Below, in pieces: positions 1 through 12,139 of a stretch of DNA of 64,000 bases. Positions within the stretch are counted from its first letter, which is position 1, and every line of letters begins with the position of its first letter. Below the pieces are notes generated by a model, which did not search any database, had not been told where the DNA came from, and worked only from the letters and a program-made list of their open reading frames with translations. The stretch spans positions 3,746,277 to 3,810,276 of the forward strand of contig OZ038325.1 of assembly GCA_964035795.1 (NCBI GenBank), read 5' to 3'. The stretch is from Pterobdella sp. o SKG-2022 (Eukaryota; Annelida; Clitellata; Hirudinida; Piscicolidae). The position numbers were made by a program, and so were the translations under genes.

Positions 1-252
1 ATCTTTCATCCTCTCATATCTCAACAAAACCCAACCCTCATTTCATCCCTCACCTTCATGCCCACTCTGCCAAACACACATTCCCGACACCCCTCACCTC
101 TTCACCTGCCCCAAAATAAGTACCACACTGGGCCCCGAGAGTCTGTGGACCGACCCCGCGAGAGCGGCTGAGCTTTTCGACCACTGGACGGTCTTGATGG
201 GACATGAGGAGCACCCAACAAGACTAGGGTGCTCGGGATAAAAAAAAAAGAA
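1..252 (+). mobile_element. Jockey-like LINE (family A), 3' end only
   Basis: This is the last ~250 bp of a non-LTR retrotransposon. It encodes the C-terminal tail of the polymerase protein, reading through a 'CPKISTTLGPESLWTDP' motif to '..LDHWTVL', then a short 3' region ending in 'gggtgctcgggataaaaaaaaa'. Almost the same sequence ends the longer copies at 24336-27550 (+) and 49465-51190 (-) and the fragment at 22985-23275 (-). Its 5' part lies outside the window or was never copied. The A-run at 240-251 is the genomic end of the element. Confidence 0.75.
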
Positions 253-334
253 TGAGCATAGTTGATGAAAAAAATAAGAAAATTTGAGTGTTTGGAGTGG
301 AGTAGAGAGCGATAGGTTGATAGGTGTGAAAACC

Positions 335-690
335 AAAGATCATGAGAGGAGCAGAGGGAGAGGAACGATGAGAACGTTCAAGCTTGCGTAAAATACGTTT
401 GAATGTGACGCATTCATCATCAAACCAAGGAGCTTTGAAGGAGAAAGACTGTGGGTAAAAGATTAAATGGAAAGAAGCATATTCAAATTATTAGTGAGAA
501 GAAAGTCTAGAGCAAAAACAAAGTCATCGACGTCAGTGAAAGAAGAAGCAGAAAATGCTGGATGATAATTTTTTTGTCAAGTTGAGACCAAAAGCGACTT
601 TGACAATGGAGGAGAGTTTAATGCGGTTGGTACGGAAAGAAGATTGAATAAGATGGTGATCAGAGAGGAGACTGGGTGAGCATAAATTTT
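335..690 (-). mobile_element. L2/CR1-like LINE fragment (end of endonuclease and linker)
   Basis: On the minus strand, broken frames read 'SDHHLIQ' (the last APE-endonuclease motif, S-D-H) and then 'APWFDDEC' followed by a basic stretch (RKLERSH). That is the usual order in CR1/L2 elements, where the endonuclease joins the reverse transcriptase. Stops interrupt it. It abuts the family A 3' end at 1-252 in the opposite orientation. Confidence 0.45.
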
Positions 691-908
691 CAATATTTCA
701 AAATGTTACTTAGTTAACGAAAAAATTTGTATCTCAATAAAATTTGGCTTCTTAAAAATACTCGTTTGATTGTGGCTAGTGTAAAATCATTAACAAAAAT
801 AATTATTTAAATTACTTAATACGTCTCTATAAAATAATGTTTCACATCATTATTTTCTTTCACTGATTGAAATCATTTTGAATATAAACTAATAAATCAT
901 ATTCATTT

Positions 909-970
909 AGGGTCGTGGGTGCTCGACGAGGATATAAAGAAAGACATTAATCAAAGGAATTTGATGAACG
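909..970 (+). CDS. Weak candidate plus-strand exon
   Basis: A good acceptor (tattcatttag) is followed by an open stretch reading SWVLDEDIKKDINQRNLMN and a GTGGGC donor. Outgoing phase is 1, which matches the incoming phase of the next candidate at 1894. I do not recognise the protein. It could equally be chance in AT-rich DNA. Confidence 0.22.
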
Positions 971-1879
971 GTGGGCTCAATTTTTTAACCTTTTGAGTTT
1001 GCGTTACCATGAAATCGTGTTAGATTATATTATATATATATATATATATTTTATTTATTTATTTAACTGAATAATTTAAAAGTTATAACACAGTTTTTAA
1101 CAAGTTTTTGAATATTATTTATAAGTTTTATAAAATTGCTTTGGAAAACAAAACCTCAAAATTTGGAAAATTTGGACCTAACATTTTTCGAATAAGTTTT
1201 ATCATTTTTTTCATACATATTACCATTATTTTAGACATGTGACTAAATTTATTTTTGTAAAAAAGCCGTAAGCGTTACTATAGATCACTTTTTTCATTTT
1301 TGTCTTAATTTCTTTTTATATAAAGTGTAATAATTTTAACAGCTAAGTATCATAGTTTTCACATATAAACAAGACTAATTAAACATAGTTCAATACATGC
1401 ATTATATACATAGAGTATCACATTTGAAATTAAAAAATAACTTATACTCATTTTATTCATTTGTATATCCATATACATGTTTATTAATTGATAGATATGT
1501 TTTGTATAAATTTGTTAATAACCGAATTTTTGTGCACATTCATCCGAATACATTAAATGCTTCAGTATCATAATAACCTGAACTTATGTGCTAAACTATC
1601 TTAAATGTAATGTTTTTTTTTTCTTATTTAAGTGGAAGATTTTATCTGCATTATTTATCTCTTGTTTTGTTTATAATTATCAACCAAAATGATATGATTT
1701 CCTAAAAGTTAGCAATCTTATAAAATAGCCCTTTAGTATTTGGATCATTCAAAGGATTCTCTTTGCTTTTTTTTATTGTCTTGTCCTGGATAGTTGTGAG
1801 AGATTTTGAGGTTTTTTTTATTTGGATGAGGGGGTGGACTTTCCTTTATTTATTTTTTTTCTTTCCATAACTTTTAAAG

Positions 1880-2195
1880 GGTTGTTTTTTGAGTAGGTGC
1901 TGATGCTAAGGGTTTGAAAGACTGGGACCCAAGAATTGTTACTGCTGAACTTTGGGGAATCATATTTTTTATTCTATTGAAAATACATATGCATAAGAGT
2001 ATTCACTTATTTTATAATTATTATTATTTCTTACTATTTTATTTTAGAATAAATTGTTATTATATTTTTCATATTAATGGAAATAAAAACTTTCTGCTTA
2101 TTAGTATTGTCAATATCTATATTGTTGTATTGCTACCGAAATATTTGCTATCATTTAAATCTTATATGATATTTATACCATAACCTCCTCTAATA
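1880..2195 (+). repeat. Dispersed repeat, partner of 40170-40515
   Basis: About 300 bp similar to 40170-40515 in the same orientation. Both start at a splice-acceptor-like AG followed by GTG(C/T)TGATGC, contain 'tattgaaaatacatat' and end near 'tatgatatttatacca'. The start can be read as an exon (GADAKGLKDWDPRI), but the presence of two diverged copies makes a repeat the simpler view. 970-1880 upstream is AT-rich, with a short (AT)n tract near 1033-1048 and nothing else recognisable. Confidence 0.45.
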
Positions 2196-2259
2196 AAAAT
2201 AATATTAATAACAATTATAATAATATAATAAGAATTATTATTATTATTACTGTTATTAT

Positions 2260-5200
2260 TATTATCCCAGCTATGGGTTAAATAGCTCCACTGCCTTGAG
2301 GACAGCAGTAGGCTCTGCAAACGTAAGGTGTTGTCCCGCCACTGGCCACGCCTTACTGGGTGCGTAGGGCATAGGATTTCTCCAACAAGTGGTCAGTAAC
2401 CTCTGCACCAAAGATTACACATAAAAGTAACAGAAAACCAGCATTCGTTCTTGGATGCTGGAATGTCAGGACTATGCTGACTGGCTTGTCCAATGCCACT
2501 GACTCGATTTTGGACATAAGGAAAACAGCAGCTATCAACAACGAGCTGCTACGGCTTCAGGTAGATATCTCAGCATTACGAGAGACGCGACCTGCTGAAT
2601 CAGGGAGTCTTAAAGAGCCAGACTACACATTCTTTTGGCAAGGAAAGAAATAAGAGGAGCAAAGGCAGCATGGTGTCGGCTTTGCTGTGCGCAACACACT
2701 CCTTGACAAAGTGCAGTTAGGTCACCAAGCAACTGAACGCCTCATGTCACTAGCCATCAACACAACTAACGGCCCAATCAACCTGCTGTGTACCTATGCA
2801 CCAACACTCGAGGCCTCTGCGGAAGTCAAAGATGCGTTTAACAGTCAGTTAAACTCACTCATCTAAGGTATCAGCAGACGGGAAAATCTCATAATATTGG
2901 GTGACTTCAATGCACGTGTCGGCAGCGACAACGAGGCTTGGCCGAACTGCCTGGGTAATTTTGGCGTAGGAAAATGCAATGACAACGGCCAAAGACTGCT
3001 GGAACTGTACTCATTTCAAGAACTATGTGTCACCAACACATTTTACTGCACCAAGAAACATCACAGAGTGTCTTGGCGTCACCCAAGATCCAAACACTGG
3101 CATCAGCTAGACCTGATCATCTCCAGACGCAGATTCCTCCAAACCTTCATCATCACCAAAACGTACCACAGTGCAGACTGTGATACTGACCATTCGCTGG
3201 TGTGCTGCATGGTCAAATTGCAACCAAAGAAGTTCTACCACACCAAACAACCTAGAACAGCTAAGGTTGATGTCAGCAAGACCAGACACCCAGATAAAGC
3301 AGCCACTTTTTCTTTCACCTTCAATACACTTTTCAGCAACACATACGGCTTGCCTGCTGCGGAACTGTGGAACAACATAAAAACAGCCACTCACTCAGCT
3401 GCCATTTCTGCCTTTGGAAAGAAAAAAGACCAACAAAATGACTGAAACACAGAAAACTCTGAGAAATTAGAACCCTTCGTTCAAGCTAAACGCAAGGCCT
3501 TGCAGGCATACAAAGACCGACCAACTCAACTATCAGTGCTGCAATCGGCTAGAGACCAAGACAATTCCAAAGTGAGAGAATGTGTAAATGACTACTGGTC
3601 CAATCTCTGCAGTGCAGTCCAGCAAGCATCAGATACACGCAACATCAAAGCTATGTACGACGGTATCAAAAAAGCAGTTGACCCAACCATTTCGAAAAGT
3701 GCTCCACTCAAGTCTGTCAGGTGATATAATATCTGATAAGACCAAACAACTTGAAAGATGGGTAGAACACTACTCCGAGCTCTATTTAAGGGAGAACGCA
3801 GTTAGTCAGTCTGCGCTTGATGCCATAGAACGTCTCACAACACTGCAGGAGCTTGATGACGTCCCATCTCTTGAAAATGTCTCAAAAGAAATTGATCAAC
3901 TTCATTCAGGGAAAGCCCCAGGCAAAGACAGCATTCTAGGGCAAGTCGAGCCTTCTGGAACCGCTGCACAATCTGCTGCTCAAATGCTGGGATGAAGGTG
4001 AAGTACATCAAGATATGAAAGACGCAAACATCATCACCCTCTATAAGAACAAGGGGGACCGCAGCGACTGCAATAATTGCAGAGGCATTTCATTCTTGAG
4101 CATCGTTGGCAAGCTGTTTGCACGGATCATTCTGCGGCGACTTCAAGTACTGGCAGAGAGAATATACCCGGAATCGCAATGTGGTTTCAGGTTAAAAAGG
4201 TCGACTGTTGACATGATTTTCTCTACGCCAACTACAAGAAAAATGCCAAGGACAAAACCAACCACTGTACCTTGCTTTCATTGACTTGACTAAAGCGTTT
4301 GACCTAGTCAGTAGAGATGGTTTCTTCAAAATGATGCCCACCAAAGCTGTTGAGTCTGATTGGGTCTTTTCACGACGGCATGCTGAGTACCGTACAGTTT
4401 GTCGGTGACATCTCAAACGCATTTGGAATTAAAAGCGGTGTGAAACAAGGTCGCGTACTTGCACTTACCCTCTTCGGCATTTTCTTTGCTTTGCTACTGA
4501 AGCACGCATTTGGAACATCAAGCGACGGTGTCTACCACCACACAAGAACAGATGGCCGCTTCTTCAACATCGCTCGTCTATGCTCCAAGTCGAAGGTAAG
4601 CAAAGTCACAGTTAGAGACTTGTTTTTTGCAGACGACGCAGCTATTGCCTCTCATACTCGGGATGGTTTGCAGCGACTAATGGACCGTTTGTCAAACGCA
4701 TGCGATCTTTTCAGTCTGACCATTAGTCTAAAGAAGACTCAGGTAATACCAATAACAGCAATACCAATGCCACCTACCATCAGAATAAACGAGAAAGATT
4801 TGGAAGTTGTCAACCAGTTCCAGTATTTAGGCTCAACAACAACAGACTCGCTATCGCTGGATACAGAGATCAGCAAACGCATTGGAAAAGCCGCAACGAC
4901 TCTGGCTAAGCTCACCAAGCGGGTTTGGGATAACAAACACCTCACTATCACCATCAAAGTCAAAGTCTACCGGACCTGTGTCATCAGTACCCTGCTTTAC
5001 GGCAGCGAATCTTGGGCGACTTATGTGCATCAGGATGTCTGCAAACGTGACATGAAGGCATGCTGTATAGACACAGACAACTGGGAGAAACTTGCTGAAA
5101 ACAGATCAACTTGGAAGTCTATAGTAATCAAGGAACTCTCCTGTGGTGAAGGGAAAATGGCTGAACAAGCAGCAGTTAAAAGACTTCAGACCAAAGCTAG

Positions 5201-5395
5201 CCAGCACACATCCGTCGAACAACAAAACAACGCACCAGTCTTCACCTGCCTAAACTGTGGCCGACACTGCAAATCAAAGATCGGCCTCTACAGCCACAAC
5301 AGACGGTGCACGACAAGTTCTTCAACAGGCGCAATTCCATAGTCTACGACTGAAGGATCCCACAAAGATTATTTATTTATAGTTTTTAAAGACAT
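2260..5395 (+). mobile_element. C2H2-tailed APE-type LINE (family B), copy 1
   Basis: Near full-length but broken L1-like organisation. An APE endonuclease begins near 2440 (GWNVRTM-like); it has 'GDFNARVGSD' at 2899 and continues through 'HPRSKHWHQLD' and 'DCDTDHSLV'. A linker follows. The reverse transcriptase runs from ~3900 with 'LYKNKGDRSDC', 'GVKQGRVLA' and an intact 'FFADDAA' palm motif near 4625. The C-terminus (5235-5340) is a finger-like C-x2-C...H-x-x-x-x-C segment. Stops occur near 2650 and 2864, a frameshift near 4210 lies just before LRQLQEK, and another near 4345. A deletion removes the usual segment between 'GSESWATY' and 'DVCKRDMKA'. Copy 2 at 16063-17738 shares the last three defects. 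Confidence 0.85.
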
Positions 5396-5454
5396 CGTGT
5401 GTTCTTTCGTAAACTTGAATTTTTACCAGTAAACTTCAAATTATGAGGATTTAT

Positions 5455-5600
5455 AAGAACACGTAGAAAAAAATTTTTTATTCAGCTAAAATTTTCAACA
5501 AGTAAAACCTCGTCATAAAGCTATAATTTTCGATAAGTTTAGCCTTATCATAAAACGTTAGGGGAAAAAAGTTTTATTTTTTTTTCGCTAACTTTTTATG
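5455..5600. repeat. Palindromic MITE-like element M1
   Basis: The core reads 'cgataagtttagccttatc' followed by 'ataaaacgttag' and then its own inverted version (gctaactttttatgataag). The same core recurs at 28128-28225, 46975-47165, 60375-60500 and 60560-60695. This copy sits exactly where the RTE endonuclease fragment at 5595-6340 breaks off, so it may have inserted into that element. Confidence 0.6.
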
Positions 5601-6340
5601 ATAAGTCAATTTGGGTTTTACAATCTCCTGACTGGTATGTAACCAGATGTTCAAATTTCTTCTTGAACCAGGAGTTACCAACAACATTGGCAACATCAAA
5701 TTCCAGCAGTCTTTCACCTTCATTGTTTCTTTTTCCCAAAGCCTGTCCACCATGCACATTCTCAAAAGCAGTAGTGTGATCCTATATGCCCATTCCAGTC
5801 TCCACATATGATTAGTTTTTCCGAAAATGAAACTCTAGCTATGGTGGATTGAAGCGCATAATAGAATTGATCTTTTACACTCTCACTAAGGTTAGCTTGA
5901 GGTGCATAAACACTCACAAAAACAAACACAACTGATCCAACCATAATTAGAATGAGAATGATTCTATCTGAGACTCTAATCACTTCAAACACTTTTTCCC
6001 ACCACTTCCCAGCCAGTAGAATTCCTACACCACGAGTGCCCTCATCATTCCCACAACCAAAATACTTATATCGAAAAACTTTGCCTGCAATAAGTTTAAG
6101 GTTGGTCTTCCAACGAGTCTCTTGTAAACAACACAGATCGACTCTCCTCCTCGACATGGTTTCCACCACTTCAGAAGCCTTCCCCCTCATCGAACCAACA
6201 TTTAAAGGTCCGACTCGAAAAGAACTTTCATTAACTGTGTGGCAATTTTTCTTGAAGGATGCCTTTCCTTTCGACCACTCTTTTTCAGATTTTTCTTCTT
6301 TTTTCTGGCTGAACCTGCAATTATTTTTAAACCCTTACGT
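5595..6340 (-). mobile_element. RTE-type LINE (family D), endonuclease fragment
   Basis: The minus strand encodes the N-terminal APE endonuclease: basic leader, 'GSMRGKASEVVETM', 'RRVDLCCLQETRW', 'GTRGVGILLAGKWW', 'VSVYAPQANL' and 'ICGDWNGHIG', then a frameshift into 'GKRNNEGERLLEF' and 'LVTYQSGDCKTQID'. These match the catalytic Asn/Glu/Asp blocks of APE-type nucleases. The reverse transcriptase half is missing; the sequence stops at the M1 palindrome. Related fragments are at 21419-22650 and 23560-23790. Confidence 0.75.
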
Positions 6341-6477
6341 TGTTATTGATATTTTTATTTAACCTATTGCTATTATATATATTACTCCCAATGTTTAAAT
6401 AAGAAACTCGGCGTTTCACTTGACGCGAAGGAGGATTAGTGTTATGGGATAAGCTTAACAAAAAATCTCTAGAGTAT

Positions 6478-6736
6478 GACAATTTTTTACGTAAAAAGTA
6501 TTTCGAAATAAATATAAGTTTATTAGATAAATACTACAGTTTTTTTTTAAATGTCGCTGCTTTTAATTTTCTGCTTTCTGGACACGGCATTACTTGGATG
6601 AATATTCTATGAAAGATTAAAAAAAATATTATCATTTAATTAATATAAAAAAATGTAACAATATTTTACGTAAAAAGTATTTCGAAATAAATATGAGTTA
6701 ATTAGATAAATACTACAGTTTTTTTTAAATATCGCT
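6478..6736 (+). repeat. Pair of ~75-bp direct repeats
   Basis: Positions ~6485-6556 and ~6660-6736 are near-identical ('gtaaaaagtatttcgaaat' and 'gataaatactacagttttt' in both), about 175 bp apart. The spacer has no recognised coding content. They may be long terminal remnants of a small element or a local duplication. Confidence 0.55.
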
Positions 6737-6919
6737 AACGTATAAACTTACAATCGAAAAAAAAAATTTCGAAAACTTGAAAAAAATTAAGCTAAAGTTT
6801 CTATAATAAAATTTTAAAATAATTTTGATAAAAATAAAAAACAGGCTTCGTCTAGAAAGCAGAAAAAATAACTTTTTGACAATCAAATTTCGCAAACAGC
6901 CGAACATATCAAATCATAC

Positions 6920-7183
6920 CAAAAAAGTTATACCGTATAAAGAAGGAAAGTTATTGACTTGGGAGGTCACGAGTACGGACACGTTTCCTAATCCGCATCT
7001 CTCAATTCGCCAGTCTTTCCGGGCTCTTCTTCTCGTAATGCGGAGATTTTTTAGATCGTCAAATAAGCATTTCTTCAGCCCCGTTATTTTTTCGCCCATG
7101 TTGCGGTTGAGACTTTTGAGCTTTTTGGCCCAGTCATTAAAAATTTTAGTTGGAATTGGGCAACAAAGTAGAGAAGCGTACAT
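6920..7183 (-). CDS. Candidate internal exon of an unidentified host gene
   Basis: An 88-codon open stretch on the minus strand is flanked by an acceptor (gattaaatgacag) and a donor (GTATGA). It reads MYASLLCCPIPTKIFNDWA and continues basic and mixed (RITRRRARKDWRIERCG), unlike the low-complexity translation of the surrounding DNA. Incoming phase 0 matches the outgoing phase of the candidate exon at 8099-8160. An alternative short exon (7231-7266) with a strong acceptor lies just upstream, but its phase fits poorly. I do not recognise a family. It lies downstream of the stop of the CFAP74-like gene, so it would be a separate gene. Confidence 0.4.
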
Positions 7184-7926
7184 CTGTCATTTAATCAATA
7201 TAAAAAATTTAACAAAAAAAAAATAAGCACCATCTGGTTTTAATTGAGGTGATATGGAAGTGCCATCTAAAAAGAAAATGAAGACAATGAAGTTGTGTGA
7301 ATTTTGTCTGAATCTGACATTTGAGTGCTCAACATTTTTTTTAGTTAAAATTTCATGTATATATATGTTTTCAAGTATCATAGGTTTGATTAAGAATAAT
7401 ATTCATATTATCAACTCAGTTTTCAAATATCATTTATATAAGTATATATTATTATGGTTGCTTTCTTTCATATAATCTTACTCTTCATTTCATTTTATTT
7501 AGTAATACTAGATTAATCTTTGTTAAAATTTTCCAATCTTGAAAACTCACATTACATAGAATTTAGTTGTTTTTCATTCTTAGTTTATAATAATCAGGAG
7601 TCTAGAAACTCCTAAATTTAAGGCCACTATAATCATACTCGTATTTGATTTAATTTAATTATATATATGACACTAGATTTGGGCCATGACTACAGTATCA
7701 AAGTCTCGCTTAAATTAAATTTGTAGCAACTGTTCGAATGACGCGTTATGAAATGCTATATGAATTTCAGTTTGAAATTATATTTTTAAATGAAATAGAG
7801 TTTCAAATTATCCTAATTATTTCAAAATTCATTTTCAAACTCATTTCATTTTTATAACAGGAAACAGTGAAAGTATAAACACTTTTGACGTCATTGGTGA
7901 TAGGTGGTATCTATTGATCTACTTAT

Positions 7927-7932
<6 letters not shown>

Positions 7933-7992
<60 letters not shown>

Positions 7993-8087
7993 TTATTTAT
8001 TTATTTATTTATTCATTTATTTATTTATTAATTTGTATTCATTTATTTATTTATTAATTTGTATTCATTTATTTATTTATTCATCTA
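7933..8087. repeat. (AT)n followed by (TTTA)n microsatellite
   Basis: About 27 AT units (7933-7987) run directly into imperfect TTTA repeats to ~8087, with 'cattt' interruptions near 8014, 8040 and 8067. The adjoining minus-strand candidate exon 8099-8160 ends 12 bp away. Confidence 0.9.
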
Positions 8088-8098
8088 TTTGCATTCAC

Positions 8099-8160
8099 CA
8101 CAGATTGATATGTGGTTTGGACAGTCATCAGTTGTGTCTGTTCGACGGGTTGAATGTTTG
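8099..8160 (-). CDS. Candidate short exon of the same unidentified gene
   Basis: The acceptor is 'atatgatattag' and the donor GTGAAT. The 62-nt exon reads NIQPVEQTQLMTVQTTYQSV after two phase nucleotides and leaves in phase 0, matching the exon at 6920-7183. It is short, so chance is possible; the matching phase and non-repetitive composition are the support. Confidence 0.3.
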
Positions 8161-8164
8161 CTAA

Positions 8165-9270
8165 TATCATATATTATACACATTTGAAAGATGTTTATAT
8201 TTTTTCAATAAATCATTGAAACAAATTTGATAAAGTTGGAAATTTTGAAGTCTTACTCATAAACAAAAGTACATTAATGATTCATTCAATTAAATGAAAA
8301 TATTTTTTCAATGACTTTTCAATTTATTATAAAAGGTTTATTAAATATCTCTTGTACGCTCAATTATGGCATCAAGGCTTTAGTGCTGTTGTAAATATTC
8401 AACAAAAAAAGCCGAAAAAACCGAAGTGATTTTTTTTTTATTAACACTTTTCATTTACAGTAAACCTCGCTTGTGTCGGATTCCTATAAGTCGGAGATTC
8501 GTTTATCTCGTACTAAATTTATGGAACGTTTGAAGGACTATTCATTTAAATTGAAAATCTGCTCATAAGTCGGATTTTCGTCTATATCGGGCAAAAGACA
8601 TTATCATAAAATTTCCGGATAAAGGAGAAAAATTTGCTTTTAACATCAACGCACAAAAGAATTTTCAAAATGTCATCCAAACAAACAGTACAAAAATAAA
8701 AGTCCAACCTAGATACTGAAAGCTACTTTTGAATATTTTTAATCTCTTTTGCCTCACCTCTGTTGAAAAAATCAAATCTGTTCATAACGTTATTTAAATT
8801 TAAATTCTTCAAAATTCAATTGAAAACAGGATTTATTTTATTCCACGAAGCTTTTAGTAAGATGAACTTACAGTATCAAGTGGAAGTACAAATATATTAA
8901 TTTTAATTGTGTTGTCACAACTTTTTTTAGCGCAGAGTTCTACCGAAATTCATCAATGACTTCAACAAAAATTATCAACCTTCCAATCAGTTTATCCTTC
9001 AAACTCTACTAGATTTTTACCAATATTTTTTCTGCTTTTGACTAATCAGAAAATTACATGAATTTGGCTTATCCGCTTATAATTGCTATTATCTATCATC
9101 CAAATAATTTAACGTCAAATTTCCTCAAACAAAATTACCAATTGAAAAATTTATTAATATGTTGGCAATATTGAATACAGTTTTCATTCTTCAGCGCTTC
9201 ATGCTTTATCCTTCAATCCACACACAGTCATTCATTTACCCCTTTTTTCTTTCCATTAATTTGATTTTCT
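8165..9270. other. AT-rich stretch, no confident gene
   Basis: No LINE or SINE is recognised. Near 8458 a 'cagtaaacctcgc' motif followed by 'gtcggattcctataagtcgg' resembles the end of a nonautonomous pogo/Tigger-like DNA element, but no partner end is visible. At 8936-9046 (+) an acceptor (caacttttttag) precedes an open stretch, RRVLPKFINDFNKNYQPSNQ, ending in TGA; this is only a weak exon candidate. Confidence 0.3.
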
Positions 9271-9274
9271 AAAA

Positions 9275-9480
9275 AAATCATATTTGAGAAAAGGTGGGCT
9301 TTTAAGCACAGAAAAAGTTGTTGTGGTTAGGAATTTTAGTGAAAAATTATTGTTTCTGCAAACTTATATATCATCCACATATCTGATCCAGAAAGTGAAT
9401 TATGTTCGAAAACCACCAACAGAGAGCCTTTATCAATTTGCTTATAAAGCACCAATGGGCGAAAAAAGATTGCACTAATA
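9275..9480 (-). mobile_element. Possible Penelope-like reverse transcriptase remnant
   Basis: One minus frame reads 'TFWIRYVDDI' with stops on both sides. W-x-RYVDD is typical of the palm of Penelope-like and some other reverse transcriptases. Upstream bits (GAL, GGFRT) roughly fit the block before it. Only ~60 residues can be compared and the frame is broken. Confidence 0.25.
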
Positions 9481-9639
9481 GTCTTTTTCAAGCTCTGAAC
9501 GTTAAACTGACATTGGAATTATAACCATCTAAATTTTTCAACAAACATTTATAAGCTCGCAAATAAAGCGGTTAGGTTCAGTGTGGTACAAAAATCCATA
9601 AAACTTCTGTTTTATTACTTTTGTGCTAACAGTATATTT

Positions 9640-10440
9640 TGAATGTATTATTGAGCGCTGTTTTTTCTAGTAGTTTCTAGATAAGTTTAGATTATTGCCT
9701 GATGATAAAACCATTTCAAATTGATCTTTTTGCGGACTTGATTTTGAGGTTTTTGTGTTGAAAACGTGTCTAGCTTTGTTGATGTCAGTCAGTTCCTCTT
9801 TCTTTGCTGACAACATTGCCTATTCAAACTTGTAAATCTCTGTTATTTTCGGTACTATCATTATGTTGATTTTCATCACCATTGTTTTTTCAGTGTTGAT
9901 TTGAAGTCTAGTGATTTGTCAGCCAGAGGACTGCATAAGCAATCTTGACTGCTTGTTTCTTGAAAATAATTCTGCTCAGTATTTTGCATTCTTTCTTAAT
10001 TGTTGCAGTGAATAATCTTTTTTATGTGACAGCATAAGACAAAAGATTTTTTCAAAAGCCAAACCGTAAAATGAATATAATTTCAGAACACTGTAAGTTT
10101 ATTAAGATACGAAGCTTTTCGTTAACAACTTAACATTTTCAAGTATGAAAAACCGTTTTATTGATATTATTATAGTGTTCTTAAATTATATTCAGCTTTA
10201 AAAAAATTTTTTCTTTTTCATCTGGCATTTGCTTCTGTTTCCAAATTTTGCATAAAAGAAGGTGTAGCATTTTAGTTGAGATTTGGATGTCAGTTTTCAA
10301 AGCTTCAGTTAAAATTATTTTTTTAACAGACTCTCTTTTCAAAGATTTCTTTGACAAGTTCAACCTGGTTGTGTGATTTGACAATCTCAATCTGGTTGTG
10401 ATTTGATAATCTCGATCTGATTTTTATGTCAAGAAGATGG
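9640..10440 (-). mobile_element. LINE reverse transcriptase fragment (family F-like), split by MITE M2
   Basis: On the minus strand the RT begins with 'LTEALKTDIQISTKMLHLLL' and 'CKIWKQKQMPDE', the block before the K-G-D-x-x-x-x-x-NYRG motif in RTE-like polymerases. It breaks at 10195 and resumes below 10048 with 'RLQINTEKTMVMKIN' and then 'DINKARHVFNT', which lie after the palm motif. The palm itself is lost. M2 occupies the gap. Confidence 0.5.
10048..10195. repeat. MITE-like element M2, copy 1
   Basis: Starts 'aaaagccaaaccgtaaaat', then 'gaatataatttcagaacac' and 'ttattaagatacgaagctt', and ends with the inverted 'gttcttaaattatattc'. The copy at 50944-51079 is inverted relative to it and sits inside another LINE. 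No coding capacity. Confidence 0.65.
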
Positions 10441-10444
10441 AAAA

Positions 10445-11985
10445 TTGACAGATAGATGGTGCTGGTTAGTAAAACATTTAAAAAAAAAAAATTTTTTTTA
10501 ATGTTTTGGCTACCTCGCTCGCTTCTGTTTTTTTTGTTCTTTACAGAATGTCTTAGTGATCTTATACAGGCGATTAATTTTTCAATAAATAAAAACTTTT
10601 TGAACGAGTAAAATTTGATAAGTGAAAGCTAAGGCGTTTTCAAAAATTACCTTTTCTTGAACATTTGAACAAAAATGACAAAGGTTTTTTTCATATATGA
10701 AAAAATTTGAAAAACACGAGTTCGAAATTTAAAAAATAATCGTTAAAAACAAATTCTGAAATATTTTTGGTAAATTTTCACGAATGTGCAAAAAATATCC
10801 AAAATTTTGTTTATTTTCATTTTATGCAGAGAATAAAATTTGACCGCATTTCTAATTCATAATTTGTTGAAAATCAGTTTTTAAGACATTTGAATTTCAA
10901 TAAACGATATTTTTTGATATTGCATGCTTTTATATTTCTTACCATTGAGAAATTGACTATTTATTGATCAATTCTATGTTACTAAAAATTTTTTACATTG
11001 CTTTTTGTTGTTTATATCCGACAATAAAAATTTTGGTAATTTTACAGTTAGTTCACATTATTAAGTATTTGGCTGTAGTTTTTGTTTTTGCAGCTAAGTG
11101 AATAAAATTTAAAATACTTAAATTCACATCAATGAATCTAGTTTGATTGAAAAAACTAAACAAATCTAAACAAACTCTTTTTTTTATTAAATATTTTAAA
11201 CATTACTATGCTAAAAGTATTTAAAAAAAGAACAATAAGACGCCCTTCACCTCAATATTCACAATAATACAAAGCTTTTTACCGCTATTAGTAAGTGAGC
11301 TATTAGTAGTAATCTTTGTGTAAATATTAAAATAGCAAGATTTCAAATTACGTTAAAAACACGTAACAATTACTCTACTTAAATGAGCCTCAAACCATTA
11401 GGGTTCAAGCTAAATATTTTTAAACATTTTTAGAAATATATTCATAAACAAACTATTATGATTAAATTCATAAATTTATGGATAAAAACTTTCATTTCAC
11501 ACTGATTTTCTAAAATTTAAATATTAAGAAATCTATTGAAACTGAAAATGAGAATTCCTATAATTGGAAACCTATAAAACATTTTTTTAATTGAGAAAAA
11601 TTGAAGTCACCGAACATAATTTTTTAGAACCAAAATATTAATTTTATTTTTTTGATTTAAATACAGCTTATTTGATGACGAAATAAACTCGAAACTTTAT
11701 TTTAGAGCTAAAAAAAAACTATCTCAGCAAAAATCTAAAATATTTCAGTTAATTCGTGAATATAACAAAATCCATAAAAAAAATTTTTCAATTTACGCCA
11801 AATAGCTAAAAATTTTTCCAAATCGCTAAAGTTGAAAAAAAATATTTGTTTAAAGTACAACCAGTTTTGTTGAACTGAGTGAAATTGTTTCTACCTTGCA
11901 GTTAGCATTATCTACTTTTTAAAGTAGTTTAAATTTCTATGTGAAAGTTAAATGTAAATTTTTTTTTTCGGAGTCAAAATACACA
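10445..11985. other. AT-rich stretch, nothing recognised
   Basis: A/T homopolymer runs and short A/T-rich words only. No open frame above background, no tRNA-like boxes, no LINE motif. Part of it is the downstream flank of the CFAP74-like gene. Confidence 0.5.
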
Positions 11986-11990
11986 AAATA

Positions 11991-11996
11991 TTTATT
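11991..11996 (-). promoter_or_regulatory. Candidate poly(A) signal of the CFAP74-like gene
   Basis: AATAAA on the minus strand, ~145 nt past the stop codon at 12140-12142. In such AT-rich DNA the hexamer is common, so position relative to the stop is the only support. Confidence 0.35.
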
Positions 11997-12139
11997 AAAA
12001 AAAAGTTTGGTAAAATTACTTTACATTATCAAGTGAGTTAATGAATTTTTCACTGTTGTCAAAAATGTTTATACCGTATAATTTTATAACAGAAAGTTGA
12101 AAATCAAACGTATTAGCTCTTGTTTACGCTTTTCCTGAA

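Noticed and set aside
4192..4422. Antisense ORFs over LINEs (also 4739-4963, 16441-16665, 16981-17211, 3107-3394)
   Set aside because: Shadows of the RT or endonuclease frames on the other strand; identical shadows in both family B copies come from copy identity, not from selection.
8458..8620. pogo/Tigger-type DNA transposon
   Set aside because: The 'cagtaaacctcgc' start is suggestive, but no matching inverted end or transposase was found nearby.
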